From assembly GCF_004337705.1 (NCBI RefSeq), contig NZ_SKBU01000038.1:1-54752 (forward strand): a stretch of DNA of 54,752 bases. Direction: 5' to 3'. Position numbers and translations under genes: made by a program. The stretch comes from Rubrobacter taiwanensis. GTDB lineage: Bacteria > Actinomycetota > Rubrobacteria > Rubrobacterales > Rubrobacteraceae. Shown here piece after piece: positions 25,269-32,659 of the stretch (position 1 is the first letter of the stretch; each line of letters begins with the position of its first letter). The notes below the pieces were generated by a model. The model did no database searches, was not told the DNA's origin, and saw only the letters and a program-made list of their open reading frames with translations.

Positions 25269-25293
25269 CCCGTGCCGGTCCTCCGGCAACGGG
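25269..25293. terminator. Hairpin between convergent cobC and Yip1-like gene
   Basis: CCCGTGCCGG, loop TCCT, then CCGGCAACGGG form a 10-pair stem with one bulged A, between two convergent genes and five bases beyond the Yip1-like stop. It could end transcription from either side. No clear U tract. Confidence 0.5.
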
Positions 25294-25297
25294 CCCG

Positions 25298-25879
25298 CTA
25301 CCCCGGCGGGTTCTTCAACAGCTCCCACGCGTCGGCCGGGCCGGTGAGCAGCAGGATAATAAGCAGGAGCGCCCCGAGCGGGATCAGCGCCGCTGCCGCT
25401 GCCCGCCCGAAGCTCAGGCGGTGCGTCTCCTGCATCGCGGCCGTTGCCACGTACAGCCCGTAGGGGACGGCGACGAGTGGTGCGTAGGGAACCCAGAGCA
25501 CCGCCGCTATGGCCGTGGCGAAGCCGTAGGCCCGGAAGGTGGGCAGGAACCCGCGGGTCGGAGAGTTGTCGGGGTTGAGGACCATGAGCGAGAGCGCCGC
25601 GAGCCCCGCCACGAACGCCGGTCCCAGCACCGCGGCCACAACGAGCCCGACCACCGGTGCGTAGAGCAGCACGGGGTTGAACTCCCGCGCCCACACCGCT
25701 TCCAGCAGCGCGCTCAGCACCAGGTTGACGTACAGCACTCCGGCGGCGAAGAGTGCCGGGCGCAACGGCCCGCCCTCGGGGTCCAGACCCCGGAAGAAGC
25801 GCCGCGGCCTGAGCCACACGCCCCCGAGCGCCTCCCGGAAGCCCTCCGGCGAGCGGTAGCCTGCCACCCGGCGTCCCAC
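25298..25879 (-). CDS. Yip1-like membrane protein
   Basis: A 193-residue membrane protein with five likely helices after an amphipathic start. The opening, with a helix-like YRSPEGFREALGGVWLRPRRFF, then hydrophobic segments, fits the bacterial Yip1/YIF1 family of unknown function. GTG 25879 shares one base with the TAG stop of the upstream DUF4097-like gene, so the two are translationally coupled. An envelope role is suggested only by that pairing. Confidence 0.65.
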   Translation of the reverse strand: MGRRVAGYRSPEGFREALGGVWLRPRRFFRGLDPEGGPLRPALFAAGVLYVNLVLSALLEAVWAREFNPVLLYAPVVGLVVAAVLGPAFVAGLAALSLMVLNPDNSPTRGFLPTFRAYGFATAIAAVLWVPYAPLVAVPYGLYVATAAMQETHRLSFGRAAAAALIPLGALLLIILLLTGPADAWELLKNPPG

Positions 25880-26709
25880 TACTCCTCCCCCTCCCGCATC
25901 ACCTCTCCGAGCCAGACCTCGAAGCTCAGGCTCGCCGTGTCCTCCTCGGGTACGCCCACGATCACGTTGCCGCGCTCGATCCGGATCTCGCCGCTTCCCC
26001 GGATGCGGCCCGCAAGCTCGACGTCCCCGGCACCGACCCGCACGTCCAGCGTCCCCAGGGTGAGGTCCCGCAGCTCCACGCTGCCGGCGTCGGCGCGCAG
26101 GGAGAGCCGACCGGTCTCGGTTGTCACGTTCTCTACCGTAGCGTCGCCGGCGGAGGTCTCCACCGTTACCGAGCCCCGCGATCCGGCGACGGTGACGTCG
26201 CCGGCTCCGGTGCCCGCCGTCACGTCCCCGAGCACGCCGCGGACCTCCACCGCCCCCGAGCCCGTCTCCACCGTCACCGAGCTCCCGGCGGGCACGGCCA
26301 GCTCGTAATCTACGGCAGTGTTGCGGCCGCCGCCGCTCTCAATGTAGAGCGTGTCGCCCTCGCGCTCGATGTCTATCGGGATGCCGGCCGCCCGCTGCTC
26401 CGCGGCGGCCTCATCCGGGCCGCGGGCGTGCCGGCGGGCCGTAATCTCCACCGCCTCAAGTCCCTCCCGCCCCTCCACGATCACGCGCCCCACGCCGCCC
26501 CGGACGGTCACGGCCGGCTCTTCACCGGTGTTGACCGATTCGCCGTACTCGCTCGTGCCTCCGGCCCGCGTGTCGTAGGAGCGCCAGAGGTAGAGGCCTG
26601 CCGCCGCCAGCCCGATGAGCGCCGCAAGGACGGCGGCCAGGATCAGGGTCCGCCGCCCGCGTCCCTCCCCGCCCTCCTCCCGCCGCTCCCTTTCGCGCTC
26701 ATCCCGCAT
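25879..26709 (-). CDS. Membrane-anchored DUF4097-like beta-repeat protein
   Basis: 276 residues: a charged cytoplasmic N-terminus, one membrane helix (about 21-42), then an extracellular region of short repeated beta strands such as VTAGTGAGDVTV, VTVETSAGDATV and LDVRVGAGDVELAG, the pattern of DUF4097/adhesin-like putative beta-helix domains. Function of the family is not known; some members sit near envelope-stress genes. ATG 26709 lies 6 bases after a TAGAAT box, suggesting a leaderless mRNA. It is coupled to the Yip1-like gene downstream. Confidence 0.7.
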   Translation of the reverse strand: MRDERERERREEGGEGRGRRTLILAAVLAALIGLAAAGLYLWRSYDTRAGGTSEYGESVNTGEEPAVTVRGGVGRVIVEGREGLEAVEITARRHARGPDEAAAEQRAAGIPIDIEREGDTLYIESGGGRNTAVDYELAVPAGSSVTVETGSGAVEVRGVLGDVTAGTGAGDVTVAGSRGSVTVETSAGDATVENVTTETGRLSLRADAGSVELRDLTLGTLDVRVGAGDVELAGRIRGSGEIRIERGNVIVGVPEEDTASLSFEVWLGEVMREGEE

Positions 26710-26715
26710 GGGGTA

Positions 26716-26721
26716 ATTCTA
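26716..26721 (-). promoter_or_regulatory. -10 box TAGAAT, probable leaderless start
   Basis: On the minus strand TAGAAT is followed by 6 bases and then the ATG of the DUF4097-like gene at 26709. No convincing -35 was found. Confidence 0.5.
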
Positions 26722-26806
26722 CCGGGGCGGAGAATCCGGGATAAGGGAGCCCCGCCGGGGCAGAAAATCAGGAAGAATTATTGATGCAACTCGGGGAGAA
26801 TGCGGG

Positions 26807-26812
26807 TAAAAT
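26807..26812 (+). promoter_or_regulatory. -10 box TAAAAT, probable leaderless start
   Basis: TAAAAT is followed by 7 bases and ATG 26820. A TTGATG upstream would give a 20-base spacer, too long to count as a firm -35. Confidence 0.45.
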
Positions 26813-26819
26813 CACATAC

Positions 26820-27065
26820 ATGACGATATTCCGGTACGAGAGGGAGCTCCGGGAGGGAGACTACGTCCGGCGCAAGGATGCCGAGCCGGGCAACAACGTG
26901 GACCCGGTGGTGCGCATAGTAGAGGATCTGGGGACCGTGGAGATCCCCTGCGGGGAGGTGGACTGCCGGGCCAACTGCATCGAGTACATGGTGGAGTCCT
27001 TCCGCAAGCGGGAGAGCTACACGCTCCCCGAGTGCCGTATCCGGCCTCTGGTAAGCATCCTCTAG
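26820..27065 (+). CDS. Small hypothetical protein with a Cys cluster
   Basis: An 81-residue acidic protein that I do not recognise. Its middle holds IPCGEVDCRANCIEY, three cysteines spaced C-x4-C-x3-C, with a fourth in TLPECRIRPL near the end, which suggests metal binding or disulfides. I chose ATG 26820 because TAAAAT lies 7 bases before it; a longer version from ATG 26784 with AGGAAG upstream is possible. It is divergent from the DUF4097-like gene and precedes a membrane-protein gene by 43 bases. Confidence 0.6.
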   Translation: MTIFRYERELREGDYVRRKDAEPGNNVDPVVRIVEDLGTVEIPCGEVDCRANCIEYMVESFRKRESYTLPECRIRPLVSIL

Positions 27066-27094
27066 CGGCCTCGTCCGCCGGGGGCGTTCTCCTA

Positions 27095-27100
27095 TATAAT
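27095..27100 (+). promoter_or_regulatory. -10 box TATAAT, probable leaderless start
   Basis: A consensus TATAAT stands 8 bases before ATG 27109, leaving no room for a ribosome site. No -35 is evident. Confidence 0.6.
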
Positions 27101-27108
27101 CCGCCATC

Positions 27109-27591
27109 ATGCGGGCGCTGGTTGCAAGCGGGATCGTCCTGGTAGCAGCCGGGATCTACCTGCTCCTCCCCGGCTTCGGGGTTCTCGGGCTTCCTCCCAT
27201 AGGGGCCTACTGGCCCGCTCCCATCCTGCTGGCCGGCATCATCTCGCTCTGGGCCTACTTCTCCCGGCGGGGCGGTCCGGAGGAGATCTTCTTCGGCCTC
27301 GCCCTGACCGGCCTCGGAGCCGTGCTGCTCCTGCACACCCTTCGCGGCTACGGAGCGGGCGTGGGGGATCTTCTGCCGGCCGTCTTCTTCGTAGCGGGCC
27401 TGGCGTTCCTGGCCCGTTACGGCGTGGACCGCTCCACCGGCGCCTCGGCGCTGGCGCTGGGGCTGGTGCTCACCCCGCTGGGGACCTTCTACCTGCTGGT
27501 GGAGCAGGGGCTGCTGAACCCGGCGGTTGCCTCGTTCTGGCCGGTGCTCCTCATCCTGGGCGGGCTGCCGCTGCTCTTCGCACGCAAGTAG
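27109..27591 (+). CDS. Small multi-helix membrane protein (LiaI/DUF5668-like)
   Basis: A 160-residue protein made of about six short hydrophobic helices with the repeated WPAPILLAGI / WPVLLILGGLPLLF type segments seen in LiaI-LiaF-like transmembrane domains. Such proteins often act in envelope-stress signalling but the function here is unknown. The start ATG 27109 lies 8 bases after TATAAT. It is convergent with the HETAH membrane protein gene, 4 bases away. Confidence 0.6.
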   Translation: MRALVASGIVLVAAGIYLLLPGFGVLGLPPIGAYWPAPILLAGIISLWAYFSRRGGPEEIFFGLALTGLGAVLLLHTLRGYGAGVGDLLPAVFFVAGLAFLARYGVDRSTGASALALGLVLTPLGTFYLLVEQGLLNPAVASFWPVLLILGGLPLLFARK

Positions 27592-27595
27592 AAGT

Positions 27596-28294
27596 CTAAT
27601 CTCCCGCCACGGCCGCCAGGATCGCCAGCACTCCGGCGAGCAGCGTCGGGAGCAGCAGCAGGGCGAAGGCTCCGGAGAGCGCGAGCCGGGCCGCCTCCAG
27701 CGCCGGCTGTGGCGAGAGAGCGCCGGCACTCAGCACCAGCGCCCCGCCGGCGATCAGGGCCGCCGGAGCGCCCACGAGGTCCTCTTGGCTCGGGACCGCA
27801 CCCAGGGCGAACGACCCCGCTACATACAGCCACAGAGCTCCCAGCAGCGGCTGCTCGAAGGCCTGCCGCAGCCGCTCCAGCATCTCCCCCGCCCCCAGAC
27901 CCACCAGCTCGGACGGGTTCACCGGCGTGAGCCACATGGTCACCAGCCACACGCCCAGAGAGTTGAGCAGGAGCGGCGCCAGCCCGATGAACGCCTCCAC
28001 CAGTACCCCGCGCCGGGCGTGGCGCACGTAGCCGAGCTGTATCCGGCCGTCCGGACGCACACCGGGCTTGAACGGGGCGAAACCGGCGACCCGGGTCCCG
28101 GTGGCCAGACACGCCAGATAGTGCGCCGTCTCGTGCAGGATGACCCCGGGGGCCACGAAGAGGTAGAAGATCAGACGCCTCCCGGACGACCCGTACGCCA
28201 TCCCGCCCAGATGCGAGAGCGCGTAGGAGCCCAGCGCGTACAGGGCCACGAGCTGTAGCAGAACCGCCAGAGCGGCCGAGTGGACCGACTCCAC
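27596..28294 (-). CDS. Putative M50-like membrane metalloprotein (HETAH)
   Basis: 232 residues with five to six membrane segments and a zinc-protease-like HETAH motif in VAPGVILHETAHYLACLATG (His 54, Glu 55, His 58) inside or next to a membrane helix, as in site-2-protease-like M50 proteins. The usual second motif NxxPxxxxDG is not clear, so catalytic activity is uncertain. Start GTG 28294 with AGGGTAGG upstream. It may be a membrane protein of the DUF3267/M50 superfamily. Confidence 0.6.
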   Translation of the reverse strand: MESVHSAALAVLLQLVALYALGSYALSHLGGMAYGSSGRRLIFYLFVAPGVILHETAHYLACLATGTRVAGFAPFKPGVRPDGRIQLGYVRHARRGVLVEAFIGLAPLLLNSLGVWLVTMWLTPVNPSELVGLGAGEMLERLRQAFEQPLLGALWLYVAGSFALGAVPSQEDLVGAPAALIAGGALVLSAGALSPQPALEAARLALSGAFALLLLPTLLAGVLAILAAVAGD

Positions 28295-28387
28295 GGCCTA
28301 CCCTGTCGAGATCCGACGAGCCATACCCGAAGCACCTCCGGCAGACGAAGAAGCCACCGGAGTAATATAGCAGCGCGCCAGTGCGGG

Positions 28388-28942
28388 CTACAGGCCGCCC
28401 TCGCCGGAGACCCGGGTCTCGCCCCCGCCCTTCGCCCGCAGCTTGAGCAGCAGCCCCCCGCCGATGGGAGCCAGGAAGAGGCCCGTAAGGCCCGCCGGCA
28501 ACAGATCCCGCGCCAGCGTCCAGCCGATCAGGAGCGGTATGCCCCCGCCCTCGTGGATGGAGGCGCGGATGAGGTTGAGCGGGTCCATCACACCGCCGGG
28601 CGGCAGCAGCCCGGTGAGGTACGCCGCGACGGTAAGCGCCGTTGAGATGACCCCTATGAAGATCCCCAGCCCGAGGCTGAGCGGCAGCCGGCGCGCCGAG
28701 GAGACGGCGTACCGGGTGTTACCGCCCCGCCACAGCAGCAGAAGCCCGTAGAGAGGCCCCCCGACGAGACCGGCCAGCAACCCCGAAGCCAGATACACCG
28801 TGGCCAGCAGTCCCAGATCACCCTCCGGGTGCTCCCCCTGCACCGTGAACAGCATGACCAGCGGGAACGGGAAGAAGGACTTTATGACCGTGAAGGCCAC
28901 CCCGTACACCAGCCCGACTCCTAGCAACCTGCCGAACAACAT
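28388..28942 (-). CDS. Hypothetical integral membrane protein
   Basis: A 184-residue protein with about five hydrophobic segments, a helix-breaking FFPFPLVMLF near the N-terminus and a positively charged C-terminus. I do not recognise a family. ATG 28942 has GGAGG about ten bases upstream; GTG 28945 is one codon earlier. It lies upstream of and codirectional with the HETAH gene, 93 bases apart, and divergent from ogt. Confidence 0.6.
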   Translation of the reverse strand: MLFGRLLGVGLVYGVAFTVIKSFFPFPLVMLFTVQGEHPEGDLGLLATVYLASGLLAGLVGGPLYGLLLLWRGGNTRYAVSSARRLPLSLGLGIFIGVISTALTVAAYLTGLLPPGGVMDPLNLIRASIHEGGGIPLLIGWTLARDLLPAGLTGLFLAPIGGGLLLKLRAKGGGETRVSGEGGL

Positions 28943-29100
28943 CACCTGTCATCCTCCGTATGAACCATCCGGTTTGTTAAGCGTTGCGGCGGCGGACCGG
29001 ACAGAGCCCCCGCAACGGGCGCAAAAACCCCCGCGCCCGATCACTACAGAAGGTAGCACGCCGGAGGGCTCCTGCAGCAATATTTTTCACCACCCTCTGC

Positions 29101-29106
29101 TAGAAT
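29101..29106 (+). promoter_or_regulatory. -10 box TAGAAT before ogt
   Basis: TAGAAT, then CCCCTCCC (8 bases), then ATG 29115. There is no ribosome site, so a leaderless mRNA is likely. Confidence 0.55.
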
Positions 29107-29114
29107 CCCCTCCC

Positions 29115-29642
29115 ATGGCGAACGCGACGGCCTGCTACCACAGGATCTCCACCCCGCTCGGCCCCCTCTGGGCCGCCGCGACGGACGCCGGAGTCTGCGC
29201 CATCGAACTCCACCGTACCGAAGAAGACCTTCGCCGCTCCCTGACCGCCCGCGCACTGCGGCCCGAACACACCCCGGAGCGCCTGCAGGCCCTGGAGCGC
29301 GAGCTCACAGAGTACCTCACCGGCGAGCGCCCCAGCCTCGACGCCCCGCCAGACCTCTCCGGCATCGGCGGGTTCCGGCGCGATATCCTGCTCACCCTCT
29401 ACAAGACCCGCTTCGGAGAGGTCGTATCTTACGGCGAGCTGGCCTACCGCGCCGGCCATCCCCGCGCCGCCCGCGCCGCCGGTAACGCCGTCGCCACCAA
29501 CCCGGTGCCGCTCATCATCCCGTGTCACCGCGTCATCCGGAGCGACGGAACCCCAGGCAGCTACGCCGTCCGCTCCCTGCCACCCGCAGAAGGACTCAAG
29601 CTTAAACTCCACCTCCTCGCCCTCGAGGGCGTGAGGCTCTAG
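29115..29642 (+). CDS. ogt: Methylated-DNA-protein cysteine methyltransferase
   Basis: Suicide repair protein that removes O6-methyl from guanine. The 175-residue chain has the active-site motif PCHRV (Cys 137), preceded by GEVVSYGELAYRAGHPRAARA, which is the helix-turn-helix and arginine-finger region, and an N-terminal RNase-H-like domain. ATG 29115 lies 8 bases after a TAGAAT box. It stands alone, with a marR gene following on the same strand under its own promoter. Confidence 0.93.
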   Translation: MANATACYHRISTPLGPLWAAATDAGVCAIELHRTEEDLRRSLTARALRPEHTPERLQALERELTEYLTGERPSLDAPPDLSGIGGFRRDILLTLYKTRFGEVVSYGELAYRAGHPRAARAAGNAVATNPVPLIIPCHRVIRSDGTPGSYAVRSLPPAEGLKLKLHLLALEGVRL

Positions 29643-29650
29643 CAGACCGC

Positions 29651-29678
29651 TTGCCCTCGCAGGCGACGGGCGTATACT
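29651..29678 (+). promoter_or_regulatory. Promoter of marR
   Basis: TTGCCC at 29651-29656 and TATACT at 29673-29678, 16 bases apart, upstream of the marR start at 29716. The -10 lies inside the palindrome at 29674-29693. Confidence 0.6.
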
Positions 29679-29693
29679 TGCTGGGGCAAGTAT
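29674..29693. promoter_or_regulatory. MarR-type operator
   Basis: ATACTTGC, centre TGGG, GCAAGTAT: a perfect inverted repeat with 8-base arms overlapping the -10 box. It is the expected place for autorepression by the adjacent MarR regulator. Confidence 0.65.
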
Positions 29694-29715
29694 TTTCAGA
29701 GACTGCGAGCGGAGA

Positions 29716-30168
29716 ATGACGAGAGGCGAGAAGCTGGCGGAGAAGTTCGAAGGTTTCAGTCCGTTTCATCCGTTGCTGGCACCGCTGGGGCTGGCGACCC
29801 GGCGCTTTCTGCGGCTCTTTGAGCGGGAGTCGGGTTTTTCGGCGCCCAAGTGGTTCATTCTGGCGGTACTGGAGCGGGAAGACGGGCTGAGTCAGGGCGA
29901 GGTATCGCAGCTCTTTGAGCTGGATCCTTCGCGGGTCACCCGGATCGGTCAGGCGCTGGAGAGCGACGGTTTCATCCGGCGCGACCGGTGCGAGGCGGAC
30001 AACCGGGTGGTGCGCATGTACCTGACGGACAAGGGTCGGGAGCATCTCGAGAGGCTTCCCGCCTTTCGGGAGGGCATCCACCGGCGCATTCGGGAGGCGC
30101 TCGGCGAGGCTGAGCAGGCGGAGCTCAAGCGGATGCTGGAGGCGCTGGCGGAGGCGATGAAGAGGTGA
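29716..30168 (+). CDS. MarR-family transcriptional regulator
   Basis: A 150-residue winged-helix regulator. The HTH is in DGLSQGEVSQLFELDPSRVT and the wing in DGFIRRDRCEADNRVVRMYL, with dimerisation helices at both ends. It overlaps the MFS exporter gene by 4 bases, the usual arrangement for a drug- or phenol-responsive repressor with its pump. A perfect palindrome overlaps its promoter, so autorepression relieved by ligand is likely. Confidence 0.92.
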   Translation: MTRGEKLAEKFEGFSPFHPLLAPLGLATRRFLRLFERESGFSAPKWFILAVLEREDGLSQGEVSQLFELDPSRVTRIGQALESDGFIRRDRCEADNRVVRMYLTDKGREHLERLPAFREGIHRRIREALGEAEQAELKRMLEALAEAMKR

Positions 30169-31952
30169 CCGGCTTGCGCCGGGAGAACGTCATATTCATC
30201 GCGCTGATGGCGGGGATGCTCGTCGCCGCGAGCAGCCAGACCATCATCTCCCCCGCCCTGCCGGTCATGGTCGCCGAGCTGGGCGGCATGGACCACTACA
30301 GCTGGCTGCCCACTTCGGGGCTGCTCGCTTCGGCGGTGACCGTACCCATCGTCGGGAAGCTCTCGGACATGTACGGCCGGCGTGGCTTCTACATCGGGGG
30401 GTTTGTGCTCTTCCTAACCGGCTCGGCTCTGGCCGGGGCGGCTCAGGACTTCTGGTGGCTGGTGGCGGCCCGGGTGGTACAGGGTATGGGGATGGGGACG
30501 ATCATGCCGCTCTCCCAGACCATAATCGGGGACATCATCTCGCCGCGGGAGCGCGGACGGTACATGGGGTATATGGGGGCGGTCTTCGGGCTCGCTTCGG
30601 TAACGGGGCCGCTCGCCGGAGGCCTGATAACGGACAATGCGAGCTGGCGATGGCTCTTCTATGTGAACCTGCCCATCGGGATAGCGGCTCTGGCGTTCAT
30701 CGCGATGTACCTCCACCCGCCGCAGCTCGTTCGGCGGCACAAGATAGACTACATCGGGTTCGTCACGCTGGGCCTCGGGCTCACGGCCGTGCTGCTAGCC
30801 ACCTCCTGGGGCGGGACGGTCTACCCGTGGGGCTCGTGGCAGATACTCGGGTTGTACGCGGCCGGGATTCTCGCTCTGGCGGCCTTCGCCGTCAACGAAA
30901 CGCGGGCTCCGGACCCCGTCATACCGCCCCGCCTTTGGAGAAACCCCGTCTTCACGCTCTCCAATCTCGCCAGCATGACGATCATCATGACGTTCTTCGG
31001 AGCCACGATCTACATCCCGGTCTTCGCGCAGGGCGTGATCGGGATGAGCGTCACCGGCTCCGGGGCGGTCATCGTGCCGCTAATGCTCTCCATGATCCTC
31101 GTCAGCATCCTGGTGGGGCGGCTCATCACCCGCACCGGGCGCTACAAAGCCTTCGTACTGGCCGGGACGCTCGCCGTGGCGCTCGGCTACATTCTGCTCG
31201 CCCGGCTCGGCCCGGGCTCCACACAGCTCGACCTCACGCTGGCGATGGCGGTCATAGGGATCGGGCTCGGGGCCGTCATCCAGACCTACACGCTCATCGT
31301 GCAGAACGCCACCTCGCGGGAGGATCTGGGCGTGGCGACCGCGACCACCCAGTTCTCCCGCTCGGCGGGAGCGACGCTCGGCATCTCGCTCTTCGGCACC
31401 ATAATGACCGGCGGGATGGCGCGCGAGATGCCGAGATACCTGCCGGAAGGGGCCGCCCCTGCGCAGCTTGCCAACGGCGGCGGAGTGGGAGCGGTACTGG
31501 ACCCGGAGACACTTACCGGCCTCTCCCCCGCCGTCGAGGCCGGTATCCGGGAGGGGCTGGCCGCCGCGATGCAGCCGGTCTTCCTCGCCGGCATCCCGCT
31601 GGCCCTGCTGGCTTTCGCGGCCACGCTGTTCATCAAGGAGCTGCCGCTCAGGCTCACCTCGTTCGCCGCCGAGGCCGAGAAACGGGAGGCGGCACGGCGC
31701 CTGCTGGCGGCCGGGGTCTGGCTGACACAACTGGCGGACGAGGTGGAGCACGCCAACGGCGACGTGCCGGAGGCGCTGGAGGCCGCTGCCCGGCTGGTGC
31801 CGGGAGAACCGCGTGAGTCCGGCCGGGAGCGCGCAAGGCGGGCGGCGCGGGAGGTGATCCGGCCCCTGGCGGCGCAGCTTCTGCTGACCGCAACGCACGC
31901 GAGAGACCCGGATCGCCGGCCGGAGCGTTCCAGGGTCGACGGACGTGCCTGA
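30165..31952 (+). CDS. DHA2-family MFS drug exporter with C-terminal extension
   Basis: Proton-driven multidrug exporter of the EmrB/QacA type with 14 predicted helices. Motif A-like GKLSDMYGRRGFYIGG and GPLAGGLITDNASWRWLFYV are characteristic. It has 595 residues; after the last helix (about 505) an unusual cytoplasmic tail of about 90 residues follows, predicted helical and charged (TQLADEVEHANGDVPEALEA). GTG 30165 overlaps marR. Substrate is not predictable from sequence. Confidence 0.9.
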   Translation: MTGLRRENVIFIALMAGMLVAASSQTIISPALPVMVAELGGMDHYSWLPTSGLLASAVTVPIVGKLSDMYGRRGFYIGGFVLFLTGSALAGAAQDFWWLVAARVVQGMGMGTIMPLSQTIIGDIISPRERGRYMGYMGAVFGLASVTGPLAGGLITDNASWRWLFYVNLPIGIAALAFIAMYLHPPQLVRRHKIDYIGFVTLGLGLTAVLLATSWGGTVYPWGSWQILGLYAAGILALAAFAVNETRAPDPVIPPRLWRNPVFTLSNLASMTIIMTFFGATIYIPVFAQGVIGMSVTGSGAVIVPLMLSMILVSILVGRLITRTGRYKAFVLAGTLAVALGYILLARLGPGSTQLDLTLAMAVIGIGLGAVIQTYTLIVQNATSREDLGVATATTQFSRSAGATLGISLFGTIMTGGMAREMPRYLPEGAAPAQLANGGGVGAVLDPETLTGLSPAVEAGIREGLAAAMQPVFLAGIPLALLAFAATLFIKELPLRLTSFAAEAEKREAARRLLAAGVWLTQLADEVEHANGDVPEALEAAARLVPGEPRESGRERARRAAREVIRPLAAQLLLTATHARDPDRRPERSRVDGRA

Positions 31953-32014
31953 TCCCTCTTCTCGACGTCCCTCAAGGGGGAGCGATCCGGTCCCGGCAGT
32001 CGAAGCCGGCGCGG

Positions 32015-32518
32015 TTACCATCCCCTTTCCGCGAACGTCCCGACGGCGTAGACGAAGAGGACCAGGACGCCGAACAGGGTCAGGACCAGGACGGCCAGCC
32101 CCAGCCACAGGCTACCCACGACCAGCCAGTTACGGAGAGCCTCTCTGCCCCGGCGGCGGGCCTCCTCCGGGGAACGCGGCTCGAACGGCGAAGGGAAGAG
32201 GCGCCTGACCACCGCTATGGAGAACCCGAAGCCGGTCCCTGCCGCAAGCGAGGCCCCGGAGACCTCCAGAGATGGCCGGGAGGCGAGGTAGGCGAGAAAG
32301 ATCAGGGCGAGCAGAGCGGCCACCCGGCGGCCCCACCGTTTCGAGAGGGTGAGCAGGAAGACCAGCGCGTAGCCGCCCAGAAACCCGACCCCGTACTGAA
32401 AGACCTCCCCGGCCCGCGCAGATCCGGTCTTCGCCGCAAGCCCGACCAGGGCCAGAACCCCGGCCAGTATGGCGAGGCCATAGAGCTCCCGCCGGTCTTT
32501 GTAAGACAGGCCTCGCAC
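32015..32518 (-). CDS. Hypothetical membrane protein
   Basis: 167 residues with four to five hydrophobic segments; two near the N-terminus, one weak in the centre, and a strong one at the C-terminus (GSLWLGLAVLVLTLFGVLVL). A charged EPRSPEEARRRGREALRN precedes the last helix. I chose GTG 32518, with AGGAGG upstream at a 10-base spacing. I do not recognise the family. It is divergent from queG. Confidence 0.55.
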   Translation of the reverse strand: MRGLSYKDRRELYGLAILAGVLALVGLAAKTGSARAGEVFQYGVGFLGGYALVFLLTLSKRWGRRVAALLALIFLAYLASRPSLEVSGASLAAGTGFGFSIAVVRRLFPSPFEPRSPEEARRRGREALRNWLVVGSLWLGLAVLVLTLFGVLVLFVYAVGTFAERGW

Positions 32519-32659
32519 CCCGGATACACCTCCTGCCCGGGGAGTGTAACATCCCGCCGGCGCTCCGATGGCAGAGGCTATCAGCCGCCGGGGAACCATC
32601 TTCTGGGCAGCCGATCCGGTCAACGTCAGAAGCGGCATCAAGGATATACACTCAGTCCC

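Noticed and set aside
24967-25269. 100-residue minus-strand frame across the cobC end
   Set aside because: Translation is Arg/Gly/Pro-rich and mostly antisense to cobC; the 54-residue frame in another phase looks more protein-like.
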